64,000 nt of DNA from Lactobacillus sp. ESL0677 (GTDB lineage: Bacteria; Bacillota; Bacilli; Lactobacillales; Lactobacillaceae). A program made the translations under genes and the position numbers. The stretch spans positions 558,001-622,000 of the forward strand of contig NZ_CP113946.1 in NCBI RefSeq assembly GCF_029392875.1, read 5' to 3'. A model generated the notes under the pieces. The model worked only from the letters and a program-made list of their open reading frames with translations, made no database searches and had not been told where the DNA came from. Shown here in pieces: positions 8,704 to 17,980 of this stretch; positions within the stretch are counted from its first letter, which is position 1; the number at the start of each line of letters is the position of its first letter.

Positions 8704-9906
8704 ATGGAAAATCAACGAAAACACTTAAAGCGCAGTATTTTTGAAAAATGGTTTTTAAATAATCGCTTTAGTATTGTGTTGCTTAATGTCTTATTGTTCT
8801 TCCTTGTGATTTGGTTGTTCAATAAGATTTCTTTTGTTTTAAATCCAGCACGGCTGTTTTTTAGTGCGATCTTGCCGCCGCTTTTACTAGCAGTAATTCA
8901 ATATTACATTATGAATCCACTGGTAGATATGCTTGAGCGTAAGTTTAAAGTGCCACGAGTTATTACCATTGCTGGACTTTTTATCTTAGTAGCAGTGCTG
9001 CTTGTTTGGACTGTCAACACGCTTTTGCCGATTATTCAAAGTCAGATTAATTCGTTAGTTAAGCATTGGCCCTACATTTGGCATAATGCAACTATCGTTA
9101 TCCAGGATAAGTTAAGTGATCCGCAATTTCATAGTGTTAAAAACAATATTAACGATGCTATCACGCATGCACAAAACATGTTATTTAAATCTAGCCAGAC
9201 AGCAGTTAATGCAGCGCTGGATAATATTTCATCGGCAATTAGCATTATTACTATTATTTTCATGACAGTTGTCACAGCACCGTTTATCCTGTTCTTTATG
9301 CTAAAAGACGGCCACCAATTACGGCCATATATTACGGAATTTGCTCCCAAACGCTGGCAAGAAAGTTTTAGTAAATTATTATATGAAATCAATGCTGCCT
9401 TAGCTTCATATATTCGTGGTCAGATTACCGTTGCTTTTTGGGTTGGCATTATGTTTTCAATTGGCTACACTATTATTGGGCAGCCATACGCAATTGCACT
9501 GGCGGTTTTAAGTGGCGTTTTAAACTTGATTCCGTATTTTGGGACGTTTATCGCTTTTATCCCTGCTTTAGTAATTGCAATTATGATCTCGCTACCAATG
9601 CTAGTTAAAGTGCTTATTGTGTTTGCAGTTGAGCAGACGATTGAGTCACGGGTAATTAGTCCACTGGTCTTGGGTAATAAAATGGCAATGCATCCAGTGA
9701 CCACGATTTTGCTCTTAATCGGTGCCAGCTCTGTTTGGGGTCTTTGGGGCGTGATTTTTGGGATTCCAATTTATGCAATCTTGAAAATTATTATCATGCG
9801 CGTGTACAATTATTACCGTAAGGTCTCGCAGGTTTTTGCGGAGGATAAGAATGCTGCTTTAACCACAGAAGCTGCAGATAAGAAAGAAAAAATAACAAAA
9901 AAATAG
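8704..9906 (+). CDS. AI-2E family transporter (YdiK/PerM-like), 400 aa
   Basis: A polytopic membrane protein of the AI-2E exporter family. Two close N-terminal helices (about 20-75) and a third near 85-108 are followed by an amphipathic soluble stretch and four to five more helices (about 175-365). The family-typical PFILFFMLKDG and GVLNLIPYFGTFIAFIPA motifs and the ESRVISPLVLGNKMAMHPV segment are present. Members have been linked to quorum-signal export or Na+(Li+)/H+ antiport; the substrate here is unknown. It lies 13 bases after the IIA-like gene and is probably cotranscribed with it. The C-terminal tail is Lys-rich. Confidence 0.85.
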   Translation: MENQRKHLKRSIFEKWFLNNRFSIVLLNVLLFFLVIWLFNKISFVLNPARLFFSAILPPLLLAVIQYYIMNPLVDMLERKFKVPRVITIAGLFILVAVLLVWTVNTLLPIIQSQINSLVKHWPYIWHNATIVIQDKLSDPQFHSVKNNINDAITHAQNMLFKSSQTAVNAALDNISSAISIITIIFMTVVTAPFILFFMLKDGHQLRPYITEFAPKRWQESFSKLLYEINAALASYIRGQITVAFWVGIMFSIGYTIIGQPYAIALAVLSGVLNLIPYFGTFIAFIPALVIAIMISLPMLVKVLIVFAVEQTIESRVISPLVLGNKMAMHPVTTILLLIGASSVWGLWGVIFGIPIYAILKIIIMRVYNYYRKVSQVFAEDKNAALTTEAADKKEKITKK

Positions 9907-9910
9907 AGGA

Positions 9911-9937
9911 AGTGTGGTTGTGAGCCACGCTTTTTTA
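9911..9937 (+). terminator. Short terminator after AI-2E family gene
   Basis: AGTGTGG / CCACGCT stem (one G-T pair) followed by TTTTTTATT. Confidence 0.65.
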
Positions 9938-9951
9938 TTAAGGAGAAAACT

Positions 9952-10509
9952 ATGACGAATCACGTTGTGTTGTATGAACCGTTGATGCCAGCTAATACTG
10001 GTAATATTGCTCGGACTTGTGCGGGGACAAATACGGTGTTAGATTTAATTGAGCCGTTGGGCTTTCAGATTGACGATAAAAAGATGAAGCGTGCAGGACT
10101 TGATTATTGGGATAAGGTAGATGTTCGGCGCCATGATGACCTTGAAGCATTTTTAAAAACACTAGGTCCGCAAGACGAGATGTACTTAATTTCGAAGTTT
10201 TCAGCGAAGAATTATGCCGAGGTTGATTATACTGATCCGGATAAAAATTATTACTTTGTTTTTGGAAAAGAAACAACTGGGTTGCCTGAGACCTTCATGC
10301 GCGAGTACTATGACCGCAATTTGCGCATTCCAATGTCGGACAATATTCGCTGCTATAACCTATCTAACTCTGTAGCGATGGTCTTACTTGAAGCACTGCG
10401 CCAGCAAGGCTTTCCGAATATGGAGACAGCTCATCATTACGAAAATGATAAGTTGAAGGATGATTATAACCGTCCTGAGCGTTACGAAAGAAATTTAGGA
10501 GAAGAATAA
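9952..10509 (+). CDS. trmL: tRNA (cytidine(34)-2'-O)-methyltransferase, 185 aa
   Basis: SPOUT-class RNA methyltransferase that adds a 2'-O-methyl to the wobble nucleotide of certain tRNA-Leu species using S-adenosylmethionine. Visible motifs are the N-terminal LYEPLMPANTGNIARTC, the SAM knot strand FGKETTGLPE and RIPMSDNIRCYNLSNSVAMV, which forms the trefoil knot. Length is slightly over the 155-170 usual for TrmL, with an extra charged C-terminal tail. AAGGAG precedes ATG 9952. The DUF1149 gene follows after only 3 bases. Confidence 0.92.
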   Translation: MTNHVVLYEPLMPANTGNIARTCAGTNTVLDLIEPLGFQIDDKKMKRAGLDYWDKVDVRRHDDLEAFLKTLGPQDEMYLISKFSAKNYAEVDYTDPDKNYYFVFGKETTGLPETFMREYYDRNLRIPMSDNIRCYNLSNSVAMVLLEALRQQGFPNMETAHHYENDKLKDDYNRPERYERNLGEE

Positions 10510-10512
10510 ATA

Positions 10513-10905
10513 ATGGATTTTGTTAAGGAAACACCAGTAATGGTTAAGAACTTTCACTATGACATTAATGAAGAACCAGAAACAAAGGATCAAGTTAATT
10601 TTGGCCTGAAAAAGGTTGAAAGACAAAATGATGACGGGACAACTGATGCTGGTAAAGATGGCAGTTATTTTGATGTGACAGTTATTTTTGATGTTGCGCC
10701 AGCACCCGGCGAATTTTCTGTAAGTGGGATGATTAGTCAAATTGTTCAAATTAAGGATTATTTTGGTGATGGCAGCGATCTTGATAAGACCGACTATAAG
10801 CTGCTCAGTCGCCCGTTAGTTGAGTATATTGAAACTTTAACTTATGAAGTTACGCAAATTACCCTGGATCAACCGGTTAATTTGAACTTCCAAGCTAACT
10901 TTTAG
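10513..10905 (+). CDS. DUF1149 family protein, 130 aa
   Basis: Small soluble protein without signal peptide or membrane segment, with N-terminal MDFVKETPVMVKNFHYD. It matches the DUF1149 family found in lactobacilli and streptococci, typically about 125 residues and next to trmL/ftsK. Acidic, beta-rich appearance; some members resemble SecB-like folds, but no function can be assigned from sequence. It follows trmL at 3 bases and precedes ftsK by 19 bases, so it is probably part of one operon. Confidence 0.75.
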   Translation: MDFVKETPVMVKNFHYDINEEPETKDQVNFGLKKVERQNDDGTTDAGKDGSYFDVTVIFDVAPAPGEFSVSGMISQIVQIKDYFGDGSDLDKTDYKLLSRPLVEYIETLTYEVTQITLDQPVNLNFQANF

Positions 10906-10924
10906 GCCCTAATTAGGTGCAATT

Positions 10925-13381
10925 ATGCCTAAGAAAAGGAGAAAACCAACTAAAAAACGTAAGAAGGCGCAAAATACAGGGATAACTTGGTCGGTTATTG
11001 GTCTTATTCAGCTTATTATTGCAGTTTGGACATTTGTAAAATTTGGTATTTTGGGTAAACAAATTGCCAATTGTTTTCGTTTGTTTTTTGGCGATTCATA
11101 TTTACTAGCAGCAGGTTTATTTGGCCTGTTTGGTTTGGTAATGCTGATTTATAACAAGCCGATGCACTTTAAATTCAAGCGCAGTTACGGTTTGTTTTTG
11201 GCAATTTTAGGAATACTAGTAATTCAGAGTAGCATTTATTTTGAGCATGAGTTGGTTAATAATGCTTTTATGAATGTTTTTTGGCATGAGATTTCTGCCG
11301 AATTTGGTCGAGCAGCGATAACCGTGCCAGTTGGCGGTGGGATTATCGGTGCTCTCTGCTATCAATTATTTTATCAGTTGCTTGGTCATCTTGGCTTACG
11401 CGTAATCGCAGTTTTGTTGGTTCCGGTTGGGCTGTTAATGTTTTTTGATGTTAAATTTAGAACGATTATTAAGAGATTTCAATCCGTCAGTCAGCTTTTT
11501 ATAGTTAAAAACCAACAAGCAGGGACCAAAATTAAAGACAAGTATGCGGTGTTGCGTGAGAAGCAATTACAAAAACGCGAAGAGCAGCAAGCGCGGGATT
11601 TGAATGATCCGCTAAACTCGGAATCAGCGATTTTTCCTAATGTTAATGACTTTACGGTTGAAAAAGATGAAACTGAAGAGCCACCTGCACAAGAGGACCC
11701 ATCTGAAACAGAGCAATTCCAATCTTCAACTACTGAGGATGAACCGCAAATTCAAATTGCCGGTCAGGAAGTCTCTAAGTCAAGTGAGCCAGAAGCTATT
11801 GAACCACAGGCAAAACCAACAACTGATAAACAAGAAGAATCAAGTTTACCAAAGTCACATTCGTTTGCTGATGAAGACAAAAAAATGCTGCAGGAGTTAG
11901 CAGATGTCGACCACGGTGAATTGAAAACGCAGCAGAAGACTAACCCTCAATATCGTAAACCGCCACTATCACTGCTTAATCCAGTCAAAAATACTGACCA
12001 AAGTTCGGATAAGGCGTTAATTCGGCAAAATACACAAACGTTGCAAACAACTTTTAAGAGTTTTGGTGTCAATGTCATCATCAAGAAGGCAATTTTGGGG
12101 CCAACAATTACGCGTTACGAAGTTCAACCTGCCGTTGGTGTTAAGGTTAGCAGAATTGTCAACTTGGCCGATGACTTGGCGCTAGCGTTAGCTGCCAAGG
12201 ACATTAGAATCGAAGCGCCAATTCCGGGTAAACCGTTCATCGGCATTGAGGTGCCTAACCGAACGACCTCAGTTGTTGCCTTTAAGGATGTCATGCAGCA
12301 TCAAGATGCCAAGGCGCAACAAGAACCAATGGTTGTGCCTCTAGGCAAGGATGTAACGGGTCAAACAATTTCAGCTAATTTAGCTAAAATGCCGCACTTG
12401 TTAATTGCTGGTTCGACTGGTTCTGGTAAGTCCGTGGCGATTAACACGATTTTAACCAGTATTTTAATGAAGGCAATGCCTGATCAAGTTAAATTGATTT
12501 TAATTGATCCTAAGATGGTTGAGTTGTCAGTCTATAATGGCGTACCGCACTTGTTAATTCCGGTTGTAACTGATGCCAAGTTAGCTGCCAATGCATTAAG
12601 CAAGGCCGTTAAGGAAATGGAGCGGCGTTATAAATTATTTGCGGCTAGTGGTGCCCGCAACATGGGTGAATTTAACGAAAAAGTTCGTCTAAACAATCAA
12701 GATAAGTCAAAACCGGCAATGAAGCCATTACCTTATATTTTGGTTGTGGTTGACGAATTAAGTGACTTGATGATGGTTGGTGGTCATGATGTGGAAGGTG
12801 CAATTGTCCGTTTGGGGCAAATGGCGCGTGCAGCCGGAATTCACATGATTTTGGCAACGCAAAGACCGAGTGTTGACGTGATTACAGGTTTAATTAAGGC
12901 CAATGTACCATCGCGAATTTCATTTGCTGTCTCCAGTGGGGTTGATTCACGAACAATTTTAGATCAAACTGGAGCTGAAAAATTGCTGGGACGTGGAGAT
13001 ATGCTATATATGCCTGTAGGTGCGTCAAAGCCCGAACGAATTCAGGGTGCCTATGTGTCTTCCAGTGAAGTTGAAAAAGTAATCTTATGGGTTAAAGAGC
13101 AGCAGAAGCCTGTATATGATGAAGAAATGATTCCGCAACAGGGCAGCGATAATGCGACAGATGACGATGAGCCGGAAGATGAATTCTATAATCAGGCAGT
13201 CGACTTAGTTAGACGCCAGCAGACTGCTAGTGTTTCAATGTTGCAACGCCGCTTTAGAATTGGTTATAATCGAGCTGCAAGAATTGTGGACGAGATGGAA
13301 GCAAAAGGTGTCGTTGGTCCTTCAGAAGGATCAAAGCCGCGCCAAGTCTTGCTGCCACCTGAAGAAACTGCTGAAAAATAA
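10925..13381 (+). CDS. ftsK: DNA translocase FtsK/SpoIIIE, 818 aa
   Basis: Septum-located DNA pump that clears chromosome arms during division. The N-terminal basic stretch (KKRRKPTKKRKK) is followed by about four membrane helices (25-180), an acidic Pro/Gln-rich linker (215-350) and the RecA-like motor. Walker A GSTGSGKS is near residue 496-504, Walker B is YILVVVDELSDLMM, and the ATQRPS motif follows. A C-terminal gamma winged helix (about 755-815, SMLQRRFRIGYNRAARIVD) would read KOPS-like polar motifs. Length is typical. AGGTG precedes ATG 10925. The usual ymfF/ymfH peptidase genes do not follow; an SDR gene does. Confidence 0.95.
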   Translation: MPKKRRKPTKKRKKAQNTGITWSVIGLIQLIIAVWTFVKFGILGKQIANCFRLFFGDSYLLAAGLFGLFGLVMLIYNKPMHFKFKRSYGLFLAILGILVIQSSIYFEHELVNNAFMNVFWHEISAEFGRAAITVPVGGGIIGALCYQLFYQLLGHLGLRVIAVLLVPVGLLMFFDVKFRTIIKRFQSVSQLFIVKNQQAGTKIKDKYAVLREKQLQKREEQQARDLNDPLNSESAIFPNVNDFTVEKDETEEPPAQEDPSETEQFQSSTTEDEPQIQIAGQEVSKSSEPEAIEPQAKPTTDKQEESSLPKSHSFADEDKKMLQELADVDHGELKTQQKTNPQYRKPPLSLLNPVKNTDQSSDKALIRQNTQTLQTTFKSFGVNVIIKKAILGPTITRYEVQPAVGVKVSRIVNLADDLALALAAKDIRIEAPIPGKPFIGIEVPNRTTSVVAFKDVMQHQDAKAQQEPMVVPLGKDVTGQTISANLAKMPHLLIAGSTGSGKSVAINTILTSILMKAMPDQVKLILIDPKMVELSVYNGVPHLLIPVVTDAKLAANALSKAVKEMERRYKLFAASGARNMGEFNEKVRLNNQDKSKPAMKPLPYILVVVDELSDLMMVGGHDVEGAIVRLGQMARAAGIHMILATQRPSVDVITGLIKANVPSRISFAVSSGVDSRTILDQTGAEKLLGRGDMLYMPVGASKPERIQGAYVSSSEVEKVILWVKEQQKPVYDEEMIPQQGSDNATDDDEPEDEFYNQAVDLVRRQQTASVSMLQRRFRIGYNRAARIVDEMEAKGVVGPSEGSKPRQVLLPPEETAEK

Positions 13382-13554
13382 TTTTTAAGAAAGTTTAGCA
13401 TGTGGCAATTTTAGCTAATTTTACGGCTGAATAATGTTAGAATTAACTCGAACATTGTGATCGTAAAAGTGTAGAATTGAACAAGTAATTGTTATATAAT
13501 TTGTAATGCTGTACAGATTAATAGCTCTTAATTGAGCAGAAAAGGAATGTTAGA

Positions 13555-14283
13555 ATGCAGCGAGCAATTGTTTTTGGTGCTACTGGTGGAATAGGACAGG
13601 CTATTTGTGCGGATTTGGCACAAGATGGTTGGTCGCTTTATGTTCATTGCAGTCAAAATTGGCAAGCTGCTTGTGAGTTAAGCGAAAACTTAGCCAAGCA
13701 GTTTCCCCAACAAGATTTTATTCCAATTAAACTTAGTTTTTTAGTTGATAATAATGATTTACAAACCTTTGTTCAGGGATTATTGCCGATTAATGCGGTT
13801 GTTTTTGCGCAGGGCATTACCGATTATAATTTTGTCAGCGGGCAAAATCTATCTAAGATTGATCAAGTTATGATGGTTAATCTGACAGTACCAATTAAAT
13901 TAACTGGCTTGCTTGAGCCGCTGTTAATTAAGAATGATTTTAGTCGAATTGTATATCTGGGTTCGGTTTATGGTGGTCAAGGTAGTGCAATGGAAGCTGT
14001 TTATAGTAGTTCAAAGGCGGGGCTAACCCGCTTTGCTCAAAGCTATGCGCGTGAAGTCGCGTCGGCTAATTTGACAGTTAATGTCATTGCTCCTGGTGCG
14101 GTTAACACGCCGATGAACGCGATGTTTGCACCGGAAACGATGGAAGAGGTCAAGGGTGAAATTCCTGCTGGTCGGCTTGCCGAGGGCAGCGATATTTCAT
14201 TCTGGGTCAAGAATTTGCTCAATCTTCGCTCTGGCTATTTAACAGGTCAGACGATTTATGTCAGCGGCGGCTGGCTTTTGTAA
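13555..14283 (+). CDS. SDR family oxidoreductase (YmfI-like), 242 aa
   Basis: Classical short-chain dehydrogenase/reductase: Rossmann motif GATGGIG at residues 8-14, FAQG at the NNAG position, the catalytic Ser in LGSVYGG, Y150 and K154 in YSSSK, then the PGAVNTPM cofactor loop. Its place upstream of the rodZ-like gene and pgsA matches ymfI of Bacillus, whose product is reported to reduce 5-aminopentanone-modified EF-P. That role is inferred from position. AGGAATG precedes ATG 13555. The 170 bases before it hold no gene; AT-rich promoter-like hexamers are present but none is convincing. Confidence 0.85.
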   Translation: MQRAIVFGATGGIGQAICADLAQDGWSLYVHCSQNWQAACELSENLAKQFPQQDFIPIKLSFLVDNNDLQTFVQGLLPINAVVFAQGITDYNFVSGQNLSKIDQVMMVNLTVPIKLTGLLEPLLIKNDFSRIVYLGSVYGGQGSAMEAVYSSSKAGLTRFAQSYAREVASANLTVNVIAPGAVNTPMNAMFAPETMEEVKGEIPAGRLAEGSDISFWVKNLLNLRSGYLTGQTIYVSGGWLL

Positions 14284-14355
14284 ATGTAAAATAAAGTAGT
14301 AGTATATGTTATACTCAAGTTGTTATGTTAGTAAAGAATTTTTAAAGAGGTAACC

Positions 14356-15420
14356 ATGGCAGATATCGGAGATAAATTACGCAGTGCCAGAGAGGCAAAG
14401 GGACTTTCAATTGCAGATATTGAAAAAGCAACCAAAATTCAAGGTAGATATCTGACGGCAATTGAACAAAATGATTTTGATAAACTTCCCGGGGACTTTT
14501 ATGTGCGAGCTTTTATTAGACAATATGCCCAGATTGTCGGCTTAGATGGCAAGCAGCTGCTCAGTGAATACCATCAAGAAGTTCCTGTTGCCCAACCAGA
14601 TGAGTATGTTGAGGATTCGATTGATAACAAGAGTGAGGAAGTTCGCAAGACAACCAGCAACAAAAAGAAATTATGGAAGAACTACCTCCCACGGATTATT
14701 GTGGGTCTGGGAGTGATTGTTGTGATTTTGGTTTGCTACGTGGTCTATGCTCACTTTTCAGCAAGTCATAATCAGGGTACTAATCCAGATAGTGGTGTTT
14801 CAATTTCTTCAGAAAATACTAATAAGCCTAAGAAAAAGAAGCCAATTGCAGTTAATCCAGTTAAGATTAAGGAGTTAGCTGCTAATCAATTCCAAATTAC
14901 TGGCTTGAAGAAAAATCGTAATTTAGTTGTGCGTGCTGGCGATCAAAGCATTACTGTCACTATTTCATTTAATGGTGTTAGACAAGCATCACAAACCTTG
15001 GCAGCTGGTCAAAAGCAAACGATTGCCATTCCGACTAATGCTCAAAACGTTGGTGTTAACTTGAGTAATGCTTCAGGCACTAAGGTAACAGTTGGCGGTA
15101 AAAAAGTACCATATAACGACCAAAATGGCTATTTGAGTTTAACTTTATTGATTGGTAAACAGCGCAGTCAGACTACAAGTCAGTCAAATTCAACCAATGA
15201 TTATCGGTCAAATACCAATAACGGCACTAATAGTACCAATTCTGGTCAGTCTACTCATAATTCAAATAAGCAGGCAGCTCATAACAATAGTACTGACAAT
15301 AGTTCACAACATAATCAAACTACCCAAAATAATGGTCAGAGCAATAACCAGACTAATACTAATAATGGTAACCAGTCTGGAAGTTCAACTCACTCTTCAA
15401 CCACTAATAATGGCAGATAA
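14356..15420 (+). CDS. rodZ: RodZ/YmfM-like membrane protein with HTH domain and Asn/Ser/Thr/Gln-rich tail, 354 aa
   Basis: The cytoplasmic N-terminal helix-turn-helix (residues 1-70, LRSAREAKGLSIADIEKATK, DFYVRAFIRQYAQ) is the RodZ-type domain that couples MreB to the cell-wall machinery. A basic linker and one transmembrane helix (about 117-137, GLGVIVVILVCYVVYAHF) follow. The extracytoplasmic beta domain is DUF4115-like (about 165-270). The last 80 residues are low-complexity N/S/T/Q, longer than in most RodZ proteins and probably flexible or wall-spanning. AGAGGTAACC precedes ATG 14356; pgsA follows 29 bases downstream. Confidence 0.88.
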   Translation: MADIGDKLRSAREAKGLSIADIEKATKIQGRYLTAIEQNDFDKLPGDFYVRAFIRQYAQIVGLDGKQLLSEYHQEVPVAQPDEYVEDSIDNKSEEVRKTTSNKKKLWKNYLPRIIVGLGVIVVILVCYVVYAHFSASHNQGTNPDSGVSISSENTNKPKKKKPIAVNPVKIKELAANQFQITGLKKNRNLVVRAGDQSITVTISFNGVRQASQTLAAGQKQTIAIPTNAQNVGVNLSNASGTKVTVGGKKVPYNDQNGYLSLTLLIGKQRSQTTSQSNSTNDYRSNTNNGTNSTNSGQSTHNSNKQAAHNNSTDNSSQHNQTTQNNGQSNNQTNTNNGNQSGSSTHSSTTNNGR

Positions 15421-15448
15421 TTATCAAATATAGGAGAAGTAGTAGAGA

Positions 15449-16009
15449 ATGAATTTACCCAATAAATTAACTGTTTTTAGAATATTTTTAATTCCGGTAT
15501 TTGTGTTAATCGTCATGTTTGGCGGCAATGCAAGTACACAAGTTGGTGGCAGTACCGTATATTGGCGGTTAGTAATTGCTGCAGTTGTCTTTGCAGTTGC
15601 TTCTGCAACGGACTGGTTTGATGGACACATTGCGCGGTCACGCAATATGGTAACTAACTTTGGTAAATTTGCCGACCCATTAGCTGATAAAATGTTAACA
15701 ATGACTGCCTTCATTATGCTGGTTGAATTAAAATTGGCACCAGCTTGGGTGGTTGTAATTATTGTTTGTCGTGAGCTTGCAGTCACTGGTTTGCGGTTGA
15801 TTCTAGCAGAAAACAAGGGTCAAGTAATGGCTGCAGCAATGCCTGGTAAGATTAAAACAACTTGTCAAATGCTGTCTGTTATTTTCTTACTGATTGGTAA
15901 TTTTTACTACATTGGGACAGTTTTATTGTACCTCGCATTAATCTTTACGATCTACTCTGGCTGGGATTACTTCCACAGTTCATGGGATGTTTTCAAGGGT
16001 TCAATGTAA
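15449..16009 (+). CDS. pgsA: CDP-diacylglycerol-glycerol-3-phosphate 3-phosphatidyltransferase, 186 aa
   Basis: Integral membrane enzyme that makes phosphatidylglycerol phosphate, the committed step of phosphatidylglycerol and cardiolipin synthesis. The CDP-alcohol phosphotransferase signature is complete: DG-x2-AR-x8-G-x3-D-x3-D within FDGHIARSRN...GKFADPLAD (about 54-77). There are about five hydrophobic helices, and NLPNKLTVFRIFLIPVF is the usual start. A GGAGAAG site precedes ATG 15449. In many Firmicutes cinA and recA follow; here a terminator and an osmolyte transporter operon intervene. Confidence 0.95.
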   Translation: MNLPNKLTVFRIFLIPVFVLIVMFGGNASTQVGGSTVYWRLVIAAVVFAVASATDWFDGHIARSRNMVTNFGKFADPLADKMLTMTAFIMLVELKLAPAWVVVIIVCRELAVTGLRLILAENKGQVMAAAMPGKIKTTCQMLSVIFLLIGNFYYIGTVLLYLALIFTIYSGWDYFHSSWDVFKGSM

Positions 16010-16030
16010 CAAAATAAATGAATTTAAGTA

Positions 16031-16061
16031 AAAAAGCACTAACTTTGTTAGTGCTTTTTTT
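16031..16061 (+). terminator. Terminator after pgsA
   Basis: AAAAAGCACTAAC / GTTAGTGCTTTTTT stem with a 3-4 nt loop, 20 bases after the pgsA stop. Confidence 0.88.
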
Positions 16062-16075
16062 GTGCATATTTTTAA

Positions 16076-16134
16076 AATGCTAAACTAGCAAAAATTCAAT
16101 ATTTTTGCTTAATTAATTTTTGATTGTTAGCATT
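16076..16134. promoter_or_regulatory. Nested dyads upstream of opuCA, candidate operator
   Basis: Outer arms AATGCTAA (16076-16083) and TTAGCATT (16127-16134) enclose inner perfect arms GCAAAAAT (16088-16095) and ATTTTTGC (16101-16108) around TCAAT. They lie 34 bases or more before the opuCA start, after the pgsA terminator. No T tract follows, so an operator is likelier than a terminator. The regulator is unknown. Confidence 0.5.
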
Positions 16135-16167
16135 AAATTAATAGAACTGTTAAAAAGGAGAATATGC

Positions 16168-17343
16168 ATGAGTAAAAAAATTCCAATGGTTGAATTTAGA
16201 AATGTCTCGAAAGTCTACTCTAAGAGCGAAAAGCCGGCTGTTGAGAATATTAGTTTCACAATTGAAAAAGGTGAATTTTGCTGTTTAATTGGCACTTCCG
16301 GTTCAGGCAAGACAACATTAATGCGAATGATTAACCGGATGAATAGTGTGACTAAAGGCGAAGTTTTTGTAGAAGGTAAAAATGTTAAGTCATTTAATCC
16401 CGTGAATCTCCGGCGTCATATTGGCTATGTTATTCAAAATAATGGCTTAATGCCACACATGACAATTCGTCAAAATATTGTTTTGGTCCCCAAATTGTTG
16501 AAGTGGCCAAAAGAAAAATTGGATAAGGAAGCAGAAGAATTAATTGCGATGGCAGAATTACCCAAAGATTATTTGGATCGCTATCCTAAAGAATTATCTG
16601 GCGGACAACAACAACGAATTGGTGTCGTGCGGGCTCTTGCAGCGGACCAAAGTTTGATTTTAATGGATGAACCGTTTGGTGCTCTAGATCCAATTACACG
16701 TGAAAGTTTACAAAATTTGGTGCAACATTTACAAACTAAGTTAGGCAAAACAATCGTGTTTGTTACTCACGACATGGATGAGGCACTAAAATTAGCAACA
16801 AAGATTGTTGTTTTGCATAATGGTCAGTTAATTCAGGTGGGGACGCCGGATGAAATATTGCATCACCCCGCTAATGATTTTGTAAAGACTCTAATTGGCG
16901 AGGAGCGTTTAGCAGCCGCCAAGTATGAAACGGTACAGGTTAAAAACGTAATGTTGACTGATCCGGTTCAGATTAATCTTGGTGCGACACTATCACAAGC
17001 CTTAACCATGATGAAAGAGCATCATGTTGATACCTTGCTAGTAGTTGATGATGAAAATCACTTAAAGGGCTACATTTCAATTGATGCGTTGCAGCGTAAA
17101 TATCAATCGTTGACTAGCGTCAGTGATATTTTGCAACAGGTAGCTTATACTGTCGGACCCGAAGAATATTTGCGTGACAATTTTAGTCGTATTCTAAGTC
17201 GTAATGGTCGATACATTCCAGTGGTTGATTCTGAACAAAAATTAGTCGGCATTGTTACGCGGTCGAGTTTAGTCAATGTTGTTTATGAATCAATCTGGGG
17301 CGGTAAATCAACTAATAGTCAATTAGCAAAAGAGGCGAAGTAA
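16168..17343 (+). CDS. opuCA: OpuC-type betaine/carnitine/choline ABC transporter, ATP-binding protein with CBS domains, 391 aa
   Basis: ATPase of an osmolyte importer. Walker [10 protein letters not shown] at 42-50, signature LSGGQQQR near 143-150, Walker [14 protein letters not shown] near 163-175 and the switch HD in VTHDMDE. Two C-terminal CBS domains (about 260-375, [10 protein letters not shown] and the ISIDAL region) sense ionic strength or cyclic-di-AMP in characterised relatives. A longer frame opens at 16120, but ATG 16168 with AAAAGGAG seven bases before it is the natural start. First gene of a four-gene operon. Confidence 0.93.
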   Translation: MSKKIPMVEFRNVSKVYSKSEKPAVENISFTIEKGEFCCLIGTSGSGKTTLMRMINRMNSVTKGEVFVEGKNVKSFNPVNLRRHIGYVIQNNGLMPHMTIRQNIVLVPKLLKWPKEKLDKEAEELIAMAELPKDYLDRYPKELSGGQQQRIGVVRALAADQSLILMDEPFGALDPITRESLQNLVQHLQTKLGKTIVFVTHDMDEALKLATKIVVLHNGQLIQVGTPDEILHHPANDFVKTLIGEERLAAAKYETVQVKNVMLTDPVQINLGATLSQALTMMKEHHVDTLLVVDDENHLKGYISIDALQRKYQSLTSVSDILQQVAYTVGPEEYLRDNFSRILSRNGRYIPVVDSEQKLVGIVTRSSLVNVVYESIWGGKSTNSQLAKEAK

Positions 17344-17344
17344 T

Positions 17345-17968
17345 ATGTCAGCCTTTTTTGCACAACATGGTTCAGAGTTAATTGTTAAAACTTGGCAGCA
17401 GATTTATATCTCAGCAATTGCCTTGGCACTGGGAATTTTAGTTGCAGTGCCGCTGAGTGTTATTTTGTTAAAATTTCCCCGAACAGCTAAAGTCGTCGTT
17501 GCCTTTGCCAGCATGTTACAGACAATTCCCGCACTAGCACTACTCGCGATTATGATTCCCTTTTTCGGAATTGGTCAAGTGCCAGCAATAATTGCGTTAT
17601 TTTTATATAGCTTAATGCCGATTTTACGTAACACTTATGTTGGCTTAACAGGAGTAAATCAGGATACAATTGATTCAGCGCGTGGTCTGGGCATGACGCA
17701 GCTGCAATTAATCACGAAAGTTGACTTGCCACTAGCAATGCCAGTAATTATGGCCGGAATCAGATTATCGGCAATTTATGTGATTGCCTGGGCGACGCTG
17801 GCTTCCTACATTGGAGCCGGCGGTTTAGGTGACTTCATTTTCAACGGGTTAAGCCTCTACCAACCGAGTTTGATTTTGGGTGGCACGATTCCTGTAATTA
17901 TTTTAGCGTTATTAACTGATTACCTTTTAGGTAAACTGGAAAAAAGATTAACGCCAAAGGGAATATAG
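17345..17968 (+). CDS. opuCB: OpuC-type permease, 207 aa
   Basis: Membrane channel subunit with five or six helices and the binding-protein-dependent permease motif [29 protein letters not shown] (EAA loop) that contacts the ATPase, followed by the [13 protein letters not shown] segment typical of OpuCB/ProW. The ATG lies 2 bases after the opuCA stop. It pairs with the second permease encoded after the binding-protein gene. Confidence 0.92.
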   Translation: MSAFFAQHGSELIVKTWQQIYISAIALALGILVAVPLSVILLKFPRTAKVVVAFASMLQTIPALALLAIMIPFFGIGQVPAIIALFLYSLMPILRNTYVGLTGVNQDTIDSARGLGMTQLQLITKVDLPLAMPVIMAGIRLSAIYVIAWATLASYIGAGGLGDFIFNGLSLYQPSLILGGTIPVIILALLTDYLLGKLEKRLTPKGI

Positions 17969-17980
17969 GGGGTGCTGAAA

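Noticed and set aside
9911..9937. Riboswitch before trmL
   Set aside because: The structure is a single short hairpin with a T tract, i.e. an ordinary terminator.
16120..16167. Upstream extension of opuCA
   Set aside because: No ribosome binding site and it overlaps the dyads; ATG 16168 has AAAAGGAG at proper distance.
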